Origin: Spirochaetes bacterium ADurb.Bin110 | Lineage (GTDB): Bacteria; Spirochaetota; Spirochaetia; Treponematales; Rectinemataceae | Assembly (NCBI GenBank): GCA_002070755.1 | Contig: MWDY01000213.1 | Coordinates: 1 to 33,503 of the forward strand | Length of the DNA stretch: 33,503 nt | Direction: 5' to 3' | Shown: positions 16,908 through 25,184 of the stretch, one piece after another | Layout: each line of letters begins with the position of its first letter | Numbering within the stretch: the stretch's first letter is position 1 | Made by a program: the position numbers and the translations under genes | The notes under the pieces: generated by a model | What the model was told of the DNA's origin: nothing | The model's database searches: none | Seen by the model: the letters and a program-made list of their open reading frames with translations, nothing else

Positions 16908-17918
16908 TCATGGCACTTCGACAAAACCATCATTCTTGAAATCTTCGAGGGATTCCGGCACGGTATTTCTTCTCGTGAAATCTGCGGATTTTAAATACGC
17001 TTCTATTGAGGTCGCGTACCCATTCGGATCATCCAAATCTTCTCGCGCGCTTCCCGCTTCTTTGAGTGCACGGTAATCCGCTTCTGTCGCATCGGCGGGA
17101 AGTCTATAATAGTGATTCTGCGCGCCGTTCGTTCCAGGAATACAGAGAATATAGTATCCAGTCCCTTTCGATACACCCTTTCCTACTACCGTCCAAACTC
17201 CTACAGTCCCTTCTGTCGCTTCTTGACAGAAGAAAGTATGGTCGTTTGCATTTCCTTCGACATAGAATCGTCTACCAAAATCTGAATCGGCAGAATTGGG
17301 TTTGTCATCATAGGTTGCAAATTCAAGTTCGATATCGCCGGTGCTACTGCCAAAACTTGTCAGAAAAATCTGTCGTTGAATTTTTGTTCCAGCATCGATC
17401 GATTCCTCTACAGTATAACCCAGAATGGCGTAGGTTTTCTTTCCATCTTCTCGGTAGGCGATAGTTCTATAATAGGTTTTTCCGTTCTCGATAGTCCCTT
17501 CTTTATCGTTGTACGCATGGTCGTAGATTTCAGCATCGGTACCAAAATCAAAGGGGCTTTCGATCTTGGCCGCCGTGATTCCTGTGGCTGAAGATTTTTT
17601 GCCTGCATAGAGCTGCGACGCTTCAAAGAGCAGTTTGTAGATATTGCCAGTATCGATTATCCCTTCGTCTTCGGGATACACATATTCACGGAAAATCGAG
17701 AAAAGTCCATAGGTCGGACTTCCAGATTCAAAGGATTTTCCTGCACCAAGACTAGAAGGAGCCCGCACGCTCTTCGTGGTCGCGACATACGGCGTCGTAT
17801 TTTTCGATAATTCCCAAATTGTTGAGTTCCCATTAAAGACTGTATCAAAAAATTGACATCCAGAAAGCGCAAAAATGCACAAAACCAATATTAATCCTTG
17901 GATAAGCGCTTTTTTCAT
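16908..17918 (-). CDS. Putative outer-surface lipoprotein of unknown function
   Basis: A 336-residue secreted lipoprotein. A lysine-rich start and hydrophobic stretch lead to the lipobox LSGC, with the lipidated cysteine at residue 21. The mature part is hydrophilic, rich in Gly, Thr, Tyr and acidic residues, with no domain I recognise. The C-terminal half has several aromatic beta-like segments (KTYAILGYTVEES, HTFFCQEATEGTVGVW, GTGYYILCIPG). AGGAGG lies before the ATG. It stands alone: relics flank it on both sides and both neighbours are on the opposite strand. A surface or periplasmic role is inferred only from the lipid anchor. It is intact, whereas the DNA around it is decayed. Confidence 0.8.
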   Translation of the reverse strand: MKKALIQGLILVLCIFALSGCQFFDTVFNGNSTIWELSKNTTPYVATTKSVRAPSSLGAGKSFESGSPTYGLFSIFREYVYPEDEGIIDTGNIYKLLFEASQLYAGKKSSATGITAAKIESPFDFGTDAEIYDHAYNDKEGTIENGKTYYRTIAYREDGKKTYAILGYTVEESIDAGTKIQRQIFLTSFGSSTGDIELEFATYDDKPNSADSDFGRRFYVEGNANDHTFFCQEATEGTVGVWTVVGKGVSKGTGYYILCIPGTNGAQNHYYRLPADATEADYRALKEAGSAREDLDDPNGYATSIEAYLKSADFTRRNTVPESLEDFKNDGFVEVP

Positions 17919-17990
17919 AATCCGCCTCCTGAGTGAGTCTTTCGAGCAAACCCTTTTCTATAATAAGTTTAAGTCGTCTCACATCAAAGT

Positions 17991-18021
17991 ATACTACAAT
18001 AGCTTTTTTTAATAATGTCAA
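17991..18021 (-). promoter_or_regulatory. Possible promoter of the lipoprotein gene
   Basis: On the minus strand a perfect TTGACA (18021-18016) is followed by TGTAGT at 17-base spacing and by the overlapping TAGTAT at 19. The -10 is therefore uncertain. It lies about 75 bases upstream of the lipoprotein ATG, in an otherwise gene-free stretch. Confidence 0.35.
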
Positions 18022-18252
18022 GATGTTTTTTACATGCTTCAGTATAGTGGTATGTCGTCAAGACAAGGTAGATTATGCTGTCTGCCATCGTTAGCCCATT
18101 TTCTTTTCCTATTTTGCTGCGAATATGGCTAAATCACCATCAAGATTAATGACAGTACCTTGTAGGATGTGTACAGTTGCATAAAGCGCCTTATTTTCAT
18201 CTAATTCAAGCAATAGTTTTTAAATGCTAGTCTTTATCTAATATCGAGCGAC
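18022..18252. other. Gene-free stretch
   Basis: Between the lipoprotein promoter region and the IS3-type relic I see only short frames with frequent stops, and no RNA gene, repeat array or recognisable protein fragment. It is probably decayed mobile-element DNA. Confidence 0.4.
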
Positions 18253-18520
18253 ACCCAGTTTAGAACCCTTACCCTAGTTGATGTCTTCACCCGGGAATGC
18301 CTTCTAGCCTCCGTAGGACAATCGATCAAAGGTGTTGCTGTGGTACAAGCTTTAGAGCAACTGTGTAGACTACATGGTAAGTCAGGGAGCATTCAGATGG
18401 ACAATGGACCTGAATTTGTATCGAAGGAACTGGACATTTGGGCCTAGCAAAAGGGCATAAAAATAGCCAAAATCTTATATATATCCGCACTACCCGGCGC
18501 ATGGTATTGTCTGGTAGACT
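18253..18520 (+). pseudogene. IS3-type transposase (integrase core) relic
   Basis: The frame reads FRTLTLVDVFTRECLLASVG and then, further on, SIQMDNGPEFVSKELDIWA. It holds the first and second catalytic aspartates (LVDVFTRE, MDNGPEF) of a retroviral-type integrase core. A stop at 18445 follows DIWA, and the remaining sequence up to about 18520 decays, losing the region with the catalytic glutamate. The relic ends about 20 bases before the helicase gene of the defence locus, so it marks that island's left border. Confidence 0.8.
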
Positions 18521-18541
18521 AGGTTCCAGGAGCAAAAACGC

Positions 18542-21500
18542 ATGCGAACGCCGGAAATGCTCGACAATGTGAGCAGAACGGTAAAAGACGATCTGGCGGC
18601 GACCATTAAGAAGGGCGACAAGCTGTCTGTGGCGGCGGCCTGCTTCTCGATTTACGCCTACCAGGTACTCAAAAAACAATTCGACAACATCGCTGAACTG
18701 CGCTTCATTTTCACCTCGCCCACCTTTCTCAAAGAAAAAGCTCCCAAGGAAAAACGCGAGTTCTACATTCCGCGCCTCGAGCGCGAGCGCTCGCTATACG
18801 GCACGGAATTCGAAGTAAAACTCCGCAATGAATTGACACAAAAGGCCATTGCCCGAGAGTGTGCCGACTGGATTCGAGCCAAGGTCCAATTTCGTTCCAA
18901 TCTGACCGGTGGCAATATAAGCGGCTTTATGAACATAGTTGGCGACGAAACAACCACCTACATGCCGCTCTACGGCTTTACCACTGCTGATATTGGCTGC
19001 GAACGTGGAAACAACATCATCAACCCCGTTAACAAGATTCATGTGCCCCTTTCCGAACAGTACCTTACCATGTTCGACCAACTGTGGAACGACAAAACGC
19101 TGTTACTAGACGTGACCAACCAGGTCATCGATGGTATTACCGCCGCGTACGAAGAAAACGCGCCGGAATTCATCTATTTCGTTGCGTTATACAATATTTT
19201 TAGCGAATTCCTTGAAGATATTTCCGAGGACGTCTTGCCAAATGAGGCCACCGGCTTTAAGGACAGCAAAATATGGAACATGCTCTATGACTTTCAGAAG
19301 GACGCGGCGCTTGCCATCATCAACAAGTTGGAGACCTTTAACGGGTGCATTCTTGCAGATAGCGTCGGTCTGGGCAAAACCTTCACCGCTCTTGCAGCTA
19401 TCAAGTATTACGAAAATCGAAACCGCTCCGTTCTCGTGTTGTGTCCAAAAAAACTGGCGAATAACTGGAACACCTTTAAGGGGAATTACGTCAACAACCC
19501 AATCGCAACAGATCGCCTACGTTATGACGTTCTATACCACACCGATTTGTCGCGGGATTATGGAGAATCGAACGGTATTGACTTGAGCAGAGTAAACTGG
19601 GGCAATTATGACCTTGTCGTTATTGACGAATCTCATAATTTCAGAAATGGCGGCGAAGTGTACGGCGAAGACCGGCGCGAGAACCGATATCTCCGCCTCA
19701 TGAATCGCGTCATTCGCGCAGGAGTAAAAACGAAAGTGCTGATGCTCTCTGCAACTCCAGTAAACAACCGCTTTGTGGACCTGCGCAATCAACTGGAACT
19801 CGCCTACGAAGGCAATCCGGATCTCATCAACACAAAGCTCGGAACCGTGCATTCCATCGACGAGATATTTCGAAGTGCGCAAACCACGTTCAACCAATGG
19901 AGCAAACTTGAAGAGAGCAAACGCACCACAGACGCCCTTCTCAAGTCTCTGGATTTTGACTTTTTCAAACTGCTGGACGGTGTGACAATTGCCCGTTCGC
20001 GCAAGCACATAGAAAAATATTACAACATGAGCAAAATCGGCTCCTTCCCGGAACGGTTAAAACCCCTATCGCTGCGGCCACGTTTGAGCGATTTGAACAA
20101 TGCAATCAGTTACCGCGAGATCTATGATGAGCTCATGCAACTTAACCTCTCAGTGTATATCCCGACCAATTTTGTCTTTCCCAGCAAGATCAATAAATAT
20201 GTCGATACATCGCTGAATATTAACCGTGTCGGCCGCGAAATGGGCATACGCCGCCTGATGAGCATCAACTTACTCAAGCGGCTCGAGAGTTCCGTGGCGT
20301 CGTTTAGGCTCACAATCGGGCGGGTCAAGAAACTTATAGACGACACTATTGCCGAGATAGATGCGTATGAACGCGGTGGCGCGTCCATCATTGATGCACA
20401 AGAGTTAGCTGGCGACGATGAGGACTTTGACGACGACGACCGCAATATGGATTACTTTACTGTCGAACACAACATCAAAATTGACCTTGCTGACATGGAC
20501 TACAAAACATGGCGGGATAAACTTCTGGAGGATTCCGAAACTCTTGAACTGCTGAAGTCTCTCATTGATGATATCACTCCGGAACACGACACAAAGCTCC
20601 AAACCCTCTTGGACCTCATTCAGAACAAGGTGACACACCCCATAAACGATGGCAACCGTAGAATCCTTATCTTCTCGGCCTTTTCCGATACGGTCGAGTA
20701 TCTCTACGAACATGTGAGCAGATTTGTGAAATCTCACTTTGGGTTGGACACCGCGATGGTGACAGGAGGAGTGGAAGGCAAGAGCACAATTAAAGGGCAG
20801 CGCGCCTCCATGAACGAGATATTGACCCTGTTTTCTCCCCTCTCCAAAGACAAGGTTCTGCTGATGCCAGACAATACTTCCGACATTTCTGTACTTATTG
20901 CGACAGACTGCATCTCAGAAGGCCAGAACTTGCAGGACTGCGACTACTGTGTTAACTACGACATTCACTGGAACCCTGTCCGGATTATCCAGCGCTTTGG
21001 ACGAATCGATCGTATTGGCAGCCACAATGCGATCATTCAACTTGTCAATTTCTGGCCCGACCTGGACCTTGATGAGTATTTGTCCTTAAAGAGCCGCGTT
21101 GAGACAAGAATGCGTATCTCGGTTATGACGGCGAGCGGGGACGACGATCTGATCAATACCGAAGAAAAGGGCGATCTTGAATATCGCAAGGCGCAGCTCA
21201 AGCGGCTGCAGGAAGAAGTTGTCGACATAGAAGACATGCAATCCGGCGTCTCGATTATGGACTTAGGCCTGAATGAGTTTCGGCTGGACCTGCTCGACTA
21301 TGTAAAGCAAAACAGCGATATGGACAGAGTGCCGTTCGGCCTGCACGCGGTCGTGCCTGCATCCCAGGAATGTCAGCCGGGTGTGGTATTCGTCTTGAAA
21401 AACCGCAACAACAGCGTAAACATCGACAGGCAAAACCGCCTTCACCCATTTTACATGGTCTATGTGGAAACAAGCGGCAATATCGTTTGTAATCATTTAT

Positions 21501-21775
21501 CACCAAAAGAATTGCTTGATAAGGTCCGGCTTCTGTGCAAGGGCAGAAATACGCCTGTTGCGGATGTGTGCCGGGTCTTCAACAGCGAGACAGAGGACGG
21601 CCGGGATATGCGCACAATCTCGTCCTTGCTTACCGATGCGATCAACTCAATCATCGAGGTCAAGAATGAAAGCGACATCGACAGTCTATTTAGGCCAGGT
21701 GGCACTTCGGCGCTCACCAACAAGATTGGCGGACTGGATGATTTTGAGTTAATTTGTTTCCTGGTGGTTAAATAA
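18542..21775 (+). CDS. SNF2-type helicase with PLD-like N-terminal region
   Basis: A 1077-residue superfamily 2 helicase. The N-terminal ~200 residues (LSVAAACFSIYAYQVLKK, ELRFIFTSPTFL) resemble the phospholipase D-like domain of this family, but no HKD motif is visible. The helicase core has Walker A SVGLGKTF (near 274-281), the DESH box in VVIDESHNF (near 358-366), motif III LSATPVNN and motif VI QRFGRIDRIG (near 816-825). It is probably an ATP-driven DNA translocase in phage defence, working with the DUF4391 protein. AGGAG lies nine bases before the ATG at 18542; another ATG at 18557 is in frame. The gene directly follows an IS3 relic, so its native upstream region may have been lost. Its stop abuts the next start codon. 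Confidence 0.88.
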   Translation: MRTPEMLDNVSRTVKDDLAATIKKGDKLSVAAACFSIYAYQVLKKQFDNIAELRFIFTSPTFLKEKAPKEKREFYIPRLERERSLYGTEFEVKLRNELTQKAIARECADWIRAKVQFRSNLTGGNISGFMNIVGDETTTYMPLYGFTTADIGCERGNNIINPVNKIHVPLSEQYLTMFDQLWNDKTLLLDVTNQVIDGITAAYEENAPEFIYFVALYNIFSEFLEDISEDVLPNEATGFKDSKIWNMLYDFQKDAALAIINKLETFNGCILADSVGLGKTFTALAAIKYYENRNRSVLVLCPKKLANNWNTFKGNYVNNPIATDRLRYDVLYHTDLSRDYGESNGIDLSRVNWGNYDLVVIDESHNFRNGGEVYGEDRRENRYLRLMNRVIRAGVKTKVLMLSATPVNNRFVDLRNQLELAYEGNPDLINTKLGTVHSIDEIFRSAQTTFNQWSKLEESKRTTDALLKSLDFDFFKLLDGVTIARSRKHIEKYYNMSKIGSFPERLKPLSLRPRLSDLNNAISYREIYDELMQLNLSVYIPTNFVFPSKINKYVDTSLNINRVGREMGIRRLMSINLLKRLESSVASFRLTIGRVKKLIDDTIAEIDAYERGGASIIDAQELAGDDEDFDDDDRNMDYFTVEHNIKIDLADMDYKTWRDKLLEDSETLELLKSLIDDITPEHDTKLQTLLDLIQNKVTHPINDGNRRILIFSAFSDTVEYLYEHVSRFVKSHFGLDTAMVTGGVEGKSTIKGQRASMNEILTLFSPLSKDKVLLMPDNTSDISVLIATDCISEGQNLQDCDYCVNYDIHWNPVRIIQRFGRIDRIGSHNAIIQLVNFWPDLDLDEYLSLKSRVETRMRISVMTASGDDDLINTEEKGDLEYRKAQLKRLQEEVVDIEDMQSGVSIMDLGLNEFRLDLLDYVKQNSDMDRVPFGLHAVVPASQECQPGVVFVLKNRNNSVNIDRQNRLHPFYMVYVETSGNIVCNHLSPKELLDKVRLLCKGRNTPVADVCRVFNSETEDGRDMRTISSLLTDAINSIIEVKNESDIDSLFRPGGTSALTNKIGGLDDFELICFLVVK

Positions 21776-22387
21776 ATGTTCGGGCTCTCTCAATCCACGC
21801 GGGTCGACCGCCGCATCCCAAAGGAAAAACTCTACCTCAATGCAAAGCTCACCCCGCAGGTTCGAGATGCGATAAAGAACGATATAGAATCCATTATCTG
21901 GCGCAACAAGCTGGCACAGGACACGCTGGGCTTGAGCACTGGGCAGACTGTCCAGGAGATCGAGGTTTTTGAGGTCCAGCTTCGGCAAAAGTCGCTGGAT
22001 ACGCGTGTGCTGTCAGCCATAGCGCAAGCCATACCATACAAGATACTTTTTGTTCTAACGTTTGGCGGTGAGGCGCAGGCGTGGATAGAAGCTTCCGGCA
22101 CCTTCTACAATACGGCCTGGTCTGCATTGGATGACTTTACGATTAGGCTCGAAGGGCTTAACCTAGATTCTGTGTATGAGAACCTTGCACGGCAGATAGC
22201 GGCTGACCATCTGGATGGTGCAGGCGACCTCGCCGAGGCTGTGGACCGCGACAGGCGGCGACAGAAACTGGAACGCGAGATCGCCGTCCTTGAAAGACGG
22301 ATCCTGCATGAAAAGCAGTTCAACCGCCAGGTGGAAATGAATAACGAATTGAAACAGCTGCTGACAAAAATGGAGAGATTGAGATAA
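21776..22387 (+). CDS. DUF4391-domain protein
   Basis: A 203-residue protein matching the DUF4391 family: an N-terminal MFGLSQSTRVDRRIPKEKLY block, a central VFEVQLRQK and PYKILFVLTFGGEAQAWI core, and GLNLDSVYENLARQI. The last 50 residues are charged and look coiled-coil (DRDRRRQKLEREIAVLERR). Biochemical function is unknown. Members recur beside this helicase type and type III methyltransferases, so it is probably a partner subunit. The ATG follows the helicase TAA directly, and its own TAA overlaps the next ATG by one base, so the genes are translationally coupled. Confidence 0.85.
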   Translation: MFGLSQSTRVDRRIPKEKLYLNAKLTPQVRDAIKNDIESIIWRNKLAQDTLGLSTGQTVQEIEVFEVQLRQKSLDTRVLSAIAQAIPYKILFVLTFGGEAQAWIEASGTFYNTAWSALDDFTIRLEGLNLDSVYENLARQIAADHLDGAGDLAEAVDRDRRRQKLEREIAVLERRILHEKQFNRQVEMNNELKQLLTKMERLR

Positions 22388-23292
22388 TGCAGTTGAGCAC
22401 AAAAACACTTGAAAAACTGCGAGAAATTATAAATGGCGACGAAAGTTCTAATCGAATGGATTATCGTTCTGGTCCCAAACTCGTTGCATTCTTTAACAAT
22501 TTGGGTTTCAAGGATGTATATACTCAAGGATTCCCGTCGAGATGGATGTATACAGATGAAAAACTACAAAAAATCAATGGTACGCCTGAATTGGATAAGT
22601 GCATTCGTAACACATTCGCCGTAGTGAACTACATTGAGCGAATAACTGAACTAGATGCGCTAATTGCTGATTTTAATCAATATTTGGCTTTTGATAAGTG
22701 GGCTATTGTCCGTGACAACAACACTATCACTTTCAAACGACTGAATAAGGTTGTTGTAGATAGTGGGAAAAGCAAAACCTCTGATTTAAAAGAGGATGAG
22801 TTCCTCAAAATGACATTCAACGTTGATGTTGATTCGTTGGGACTGGATTCAAGTGTTAGCAAAATCATAAAGCTACGACTAAAAGAAGTTGAAACCTGCA
22901 TCAATAGCGAGGCTCCGTTAGCGTCAATTTTGTTAATCGGTAGCATTATGGAAGGAATACTTCTCGGAATGGCAACAACCTATCCGCGTCAGTTCAATCA
23001 AGCGCTGTCTGCACCGAAGGACAAAGATACAGGCAAGGTGAGGGTGTTCCCTAGCTGGACGCTTAACAATTACATAGATGTTGCGTTCGAAGCGGGACTC
23101 CTAAAACAGGACGTTAAAAAGTTTAGCCATGTTGTCCGGGATTTTAGAAATTACATTCATCCATACGAACAGATGAGTGCTCAGTTTTCCCCTGATAAAC
23201 AGACTGCGCTAATCTGTTTTCAGGTGCTGAAAGCGGCAATCAGCCAAATAGGAACATTCTGTAAGAACCAACAAGAAGGGTATCAAAAATGA
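22387..23292 (+). CDS. AbiJ-like protein with C-terminal HEPN-type motif
   Basis: A 301-residue protein. The N-terminal part (about 1-110: TLEKLREIINGD, YRSGPKLVAFFNNLGF, GFPSRWMYTDEKL, DFNQYLAFDKWAIVR) resembles the N-terminal domains of AbiJ-type abortive-infection proteins. The C-terminal part is helical and carries RDFRNYIH (251-258), an R-x6-H motif of the HEPN ribonuclease superfamily. I infer a phage-triggered RNase or a sensor of infection. It is AT-richer than its neighbours (about 37% GC in one sampled line) and is joined by a one-base overlap to DUF4391 and a four-base ATGA overlap to mod. It therefore looks like a cargo gene inserted neatly between the helicase module and the restriction-modification module. 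Confidence 0.72.
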   Translation: MQLSTKTLEKLREIINGDESSNRMDYRSGPKLVAFFNNLGFKDVYTQGFPSRWMYTDEKLQKINGTPELDKCIRNTFAVVNYIERITELDALIADFNQYLAFDKWAIVRDNNTITFKRLNKVVVDSGKSKTSDLKEDEFLKMTFNVDVDSLGLDSSVSKIIKLRLKEVETCINSEAPLASILLIGSIMEGILLGMATTYPRQFNQALSAPKDKDTGKVRVFPSWTLNNYIDVAFEAGLLKQDVKKFSHVVRDFRNYIHPYEQMSAQFSPDKQTALICFQVLKAAISQIGTFCKNQQEGYQK

Positions 23293-25184
23293 ATAACCTC
23301 AAAATGAAATTTGAAACCCCAGACCTCACCGCTGAGAACGTAGCAAAAATCGCGGACCTCTTCCCCGGAGTAGTCTCCGAAGGCAACAAAGTTAACTTTG
23401 ACCTCCTGCGCACGATGCTGGGTGACCAGATCTTCAAAGATGAAGTCTATGAGTTTACCTGGGTTGGCAAGCGAGATGCCGTCACCGAAGCTGGCCGTCC
23501 CATCCGCAAAACCTTGCGTCCAGTTGTCGAAGATGAAACCACACCGACAGGTAAAGACAGCACCGGCAAGCCATATTGCAGCAGCGGCAGCCGCAACTGG
23601 GACACAACCGAGAATCTCTACATTGAGGGCGACAACCTGGAGGTGTTGAAACTCCTCCAGGAGAGTTACCTCGGCAAGGTGAAGATGATCTATATCGATC
23701 CGCCATACAACACGGGCAATGATTTCGTTTATCGTGATAACTTCGTGCGGGACAAAGATGAGTATGATGAGGAAGCGGGTGTCTATGACGAGAGTGGGAA
23801 TCGTCTGTTCCGCAACACCGAATCGAACGGCCGCTTCCATTCTGACTGGTGCAGCATGATGTACCCGCGCCTTGTACTAGCCCGTAATCTGCTCCGCGAT
23901 GATGGAGTGATTTTCATCAGCATCGATGATAACGAGTGCCATAATTTGAGAAAAATATGTGATGAGGTGTTTGGAGAAAGCAACTTCGTTAATCAAGTTG
24001 TATGGGTACGAAACTCAAGCGGGAAAACGGTAAGCAAACAACTCACAGTTAATATCGAATACTTACTGATATATGCAAAGAGCATAACATATAGCTTTGC
24101 CTCAATTTATAAGCCTTTAGCAGAAGCGACGCTAAAAATGTACTCAAAAGATGATGGTGATGGTAGAGGAAGATATCGACTTTTCCCTATGCAAAAAACG
24201 TCTTCACCCGGCCCCGAAACAACGTATGATTATATTGACAACACAGGACGCGTTTGGAAGTGCCCTCCAAAGGGATGGCGAATGAAAGAAAGTAAATTGC
24301 GAGAACTTGAAAATGATGGTCGCCTTTGCATGGATAATGGCGCACTATCAGAGAAGGCTTACTGGAATGAAAGGGCATCAGAAGGTCGATTAGCCGATAC
24401 TTTGTGGGATGATATGCCAGAGAATAGTGTGGGCACAAGAGAAGTCGCCACATTTTTTAACAATACTGTGATATTTAGCAATCCAAAGCCAACAGGATAC
24501 ATTATGCGGTTATTGAAGATGCAGGCAATGAATCAAGACGACCTCATTCTCGACTTCTTCTCCGGCTCCGCCACGACTGCGCACGCCGTTATGCAACTCA
24601 ACGCAGAAGACGGGGGCAAGCGCAAGTTTATCATGGTGCAGTTGCCCGAGGTGTGCGCCGACGATTCGGAAGCTGCCAAAGCTGGCTACAAGAACATTTG
24701 CGAAATCGGCAAAGAAAGAATCCGCCGTGCCGGAAATAAGATCAAGGCTGAGGCAGGGTTAAATGGGCAGGACCTCGGCATCGGTTTTCGCGTCCTCAAA
24801 GTTGATGACTCAAACATGAACGACGTGTACTACGCGCCGGCAGACTACTCGCAGGATATGCTGCGCCAGATGGAAGATAATATCAAGAGTGATCGTACCG
24901 ATTTGGACTTGCTGTTTGGCTGTTTGCTCGACTGGGGCCTGCCGCTTTCCATGCCGCACACACACGAAAAGATCGATGGCTTCACGGTGCACACCTACAA
25001 TAATGGCGACCTTATCGCCTGCTTTGACGAACACGTGAGTGAAAAGGCTATCCGTGAAATAGCAAATCGCAAACCCCTTCGCGCCGTATTCCGCGATTCG
25101 TCGTTCACAAGCTCGCCGGAGAAGATAAACGTATTTGAGATCTTCAAGCTACACGCACCGAATACGACTGTGAGAGTGATATAG
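23289..25184 (+). CDS. mod: Type III restriction-modification methyltransferase (Mod)
   Basis: A 631-residue adenine-specific DNA methyltransferase of the beta class. The catalytic motif IV DPPYNTG (137-143) comes before the S-adenosylmethionine-binding motif I DFFSGSATT (422-430), the order seen in type III Mod subunits. The upstream segment has NLYIEGDNLEVLKLL, as in the family. Between the motifs, residues about 218-413 form the target-recognition part. That DNA (about 23940-24530) is visibly AT-richer than both flanks, which suggests it was exchanged. Mod recognises an asymmetric site, methylates one strand, and is needed by Res for cutting. The start overlaps the HEPN gene by ATGA, and the stop abuts the Fic gene. 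Confidence 0.93.
   Translation: MNNLKMKFETPDLTAENVAKIADLFPGVVSEGNKVNFDLLRTMLGDQIFKDEVYEFTWVGKRDAVTEAGRPIRKTLRPVVEDETTPTGKDSTGKPYCSSGSRNWDTTENLYIEGDNLEVLKLLQESYLGKVKMIYIDPPYNTGNDFVYRDNFVRDKDEYDEEAGVYDESGNRLFRNTESNGRFHSDWCSMMYPRLVLARNLLRDDGVIFISIDDNECHNLRKICDEVFGESNFVNQVVWVRNSSGKTVSKQLTVNIEYLLIYAKSITYSFASIYKPLAEATLKMYSKDDGDGRGRYRLFPMQKTSSPGPETTYDYIDNTGRVWKCPPKGWRMKESKLRELENDGRLCMDNGALSEKAYWNERASEGRLADTLWDDMPENSVGTREVATFFNNTVIFSNPKPTGYIMRLLKMQAMNQDDLILDFFSGSATTAHAVMQLNAEDGGKRKFIMVQLPEVCADDSEAAKAGYKNICEIGKERIRRAGNKIKAEAGLNGQDLGIGFRVLKVDDSNMNDVYYAPADYSQDMLRQMEDNIKSDRTDLDLLFGCLLDWGLPLSMPHTHEKIDGFTVHTYNNGDLIACFDEHVSEKAIREIANRKPLRAVFRDSSFTSSPEKINVFEIFKLHAPNTTVRVI

Noticed and set aside
18542..19150. 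Calling the helicase N-terminus an active phospholipase D nuclease
   Set aside because: The segment resembles the family's PLD-like region, but I cannot find an HxK motif, so nuclease activity is not supported.
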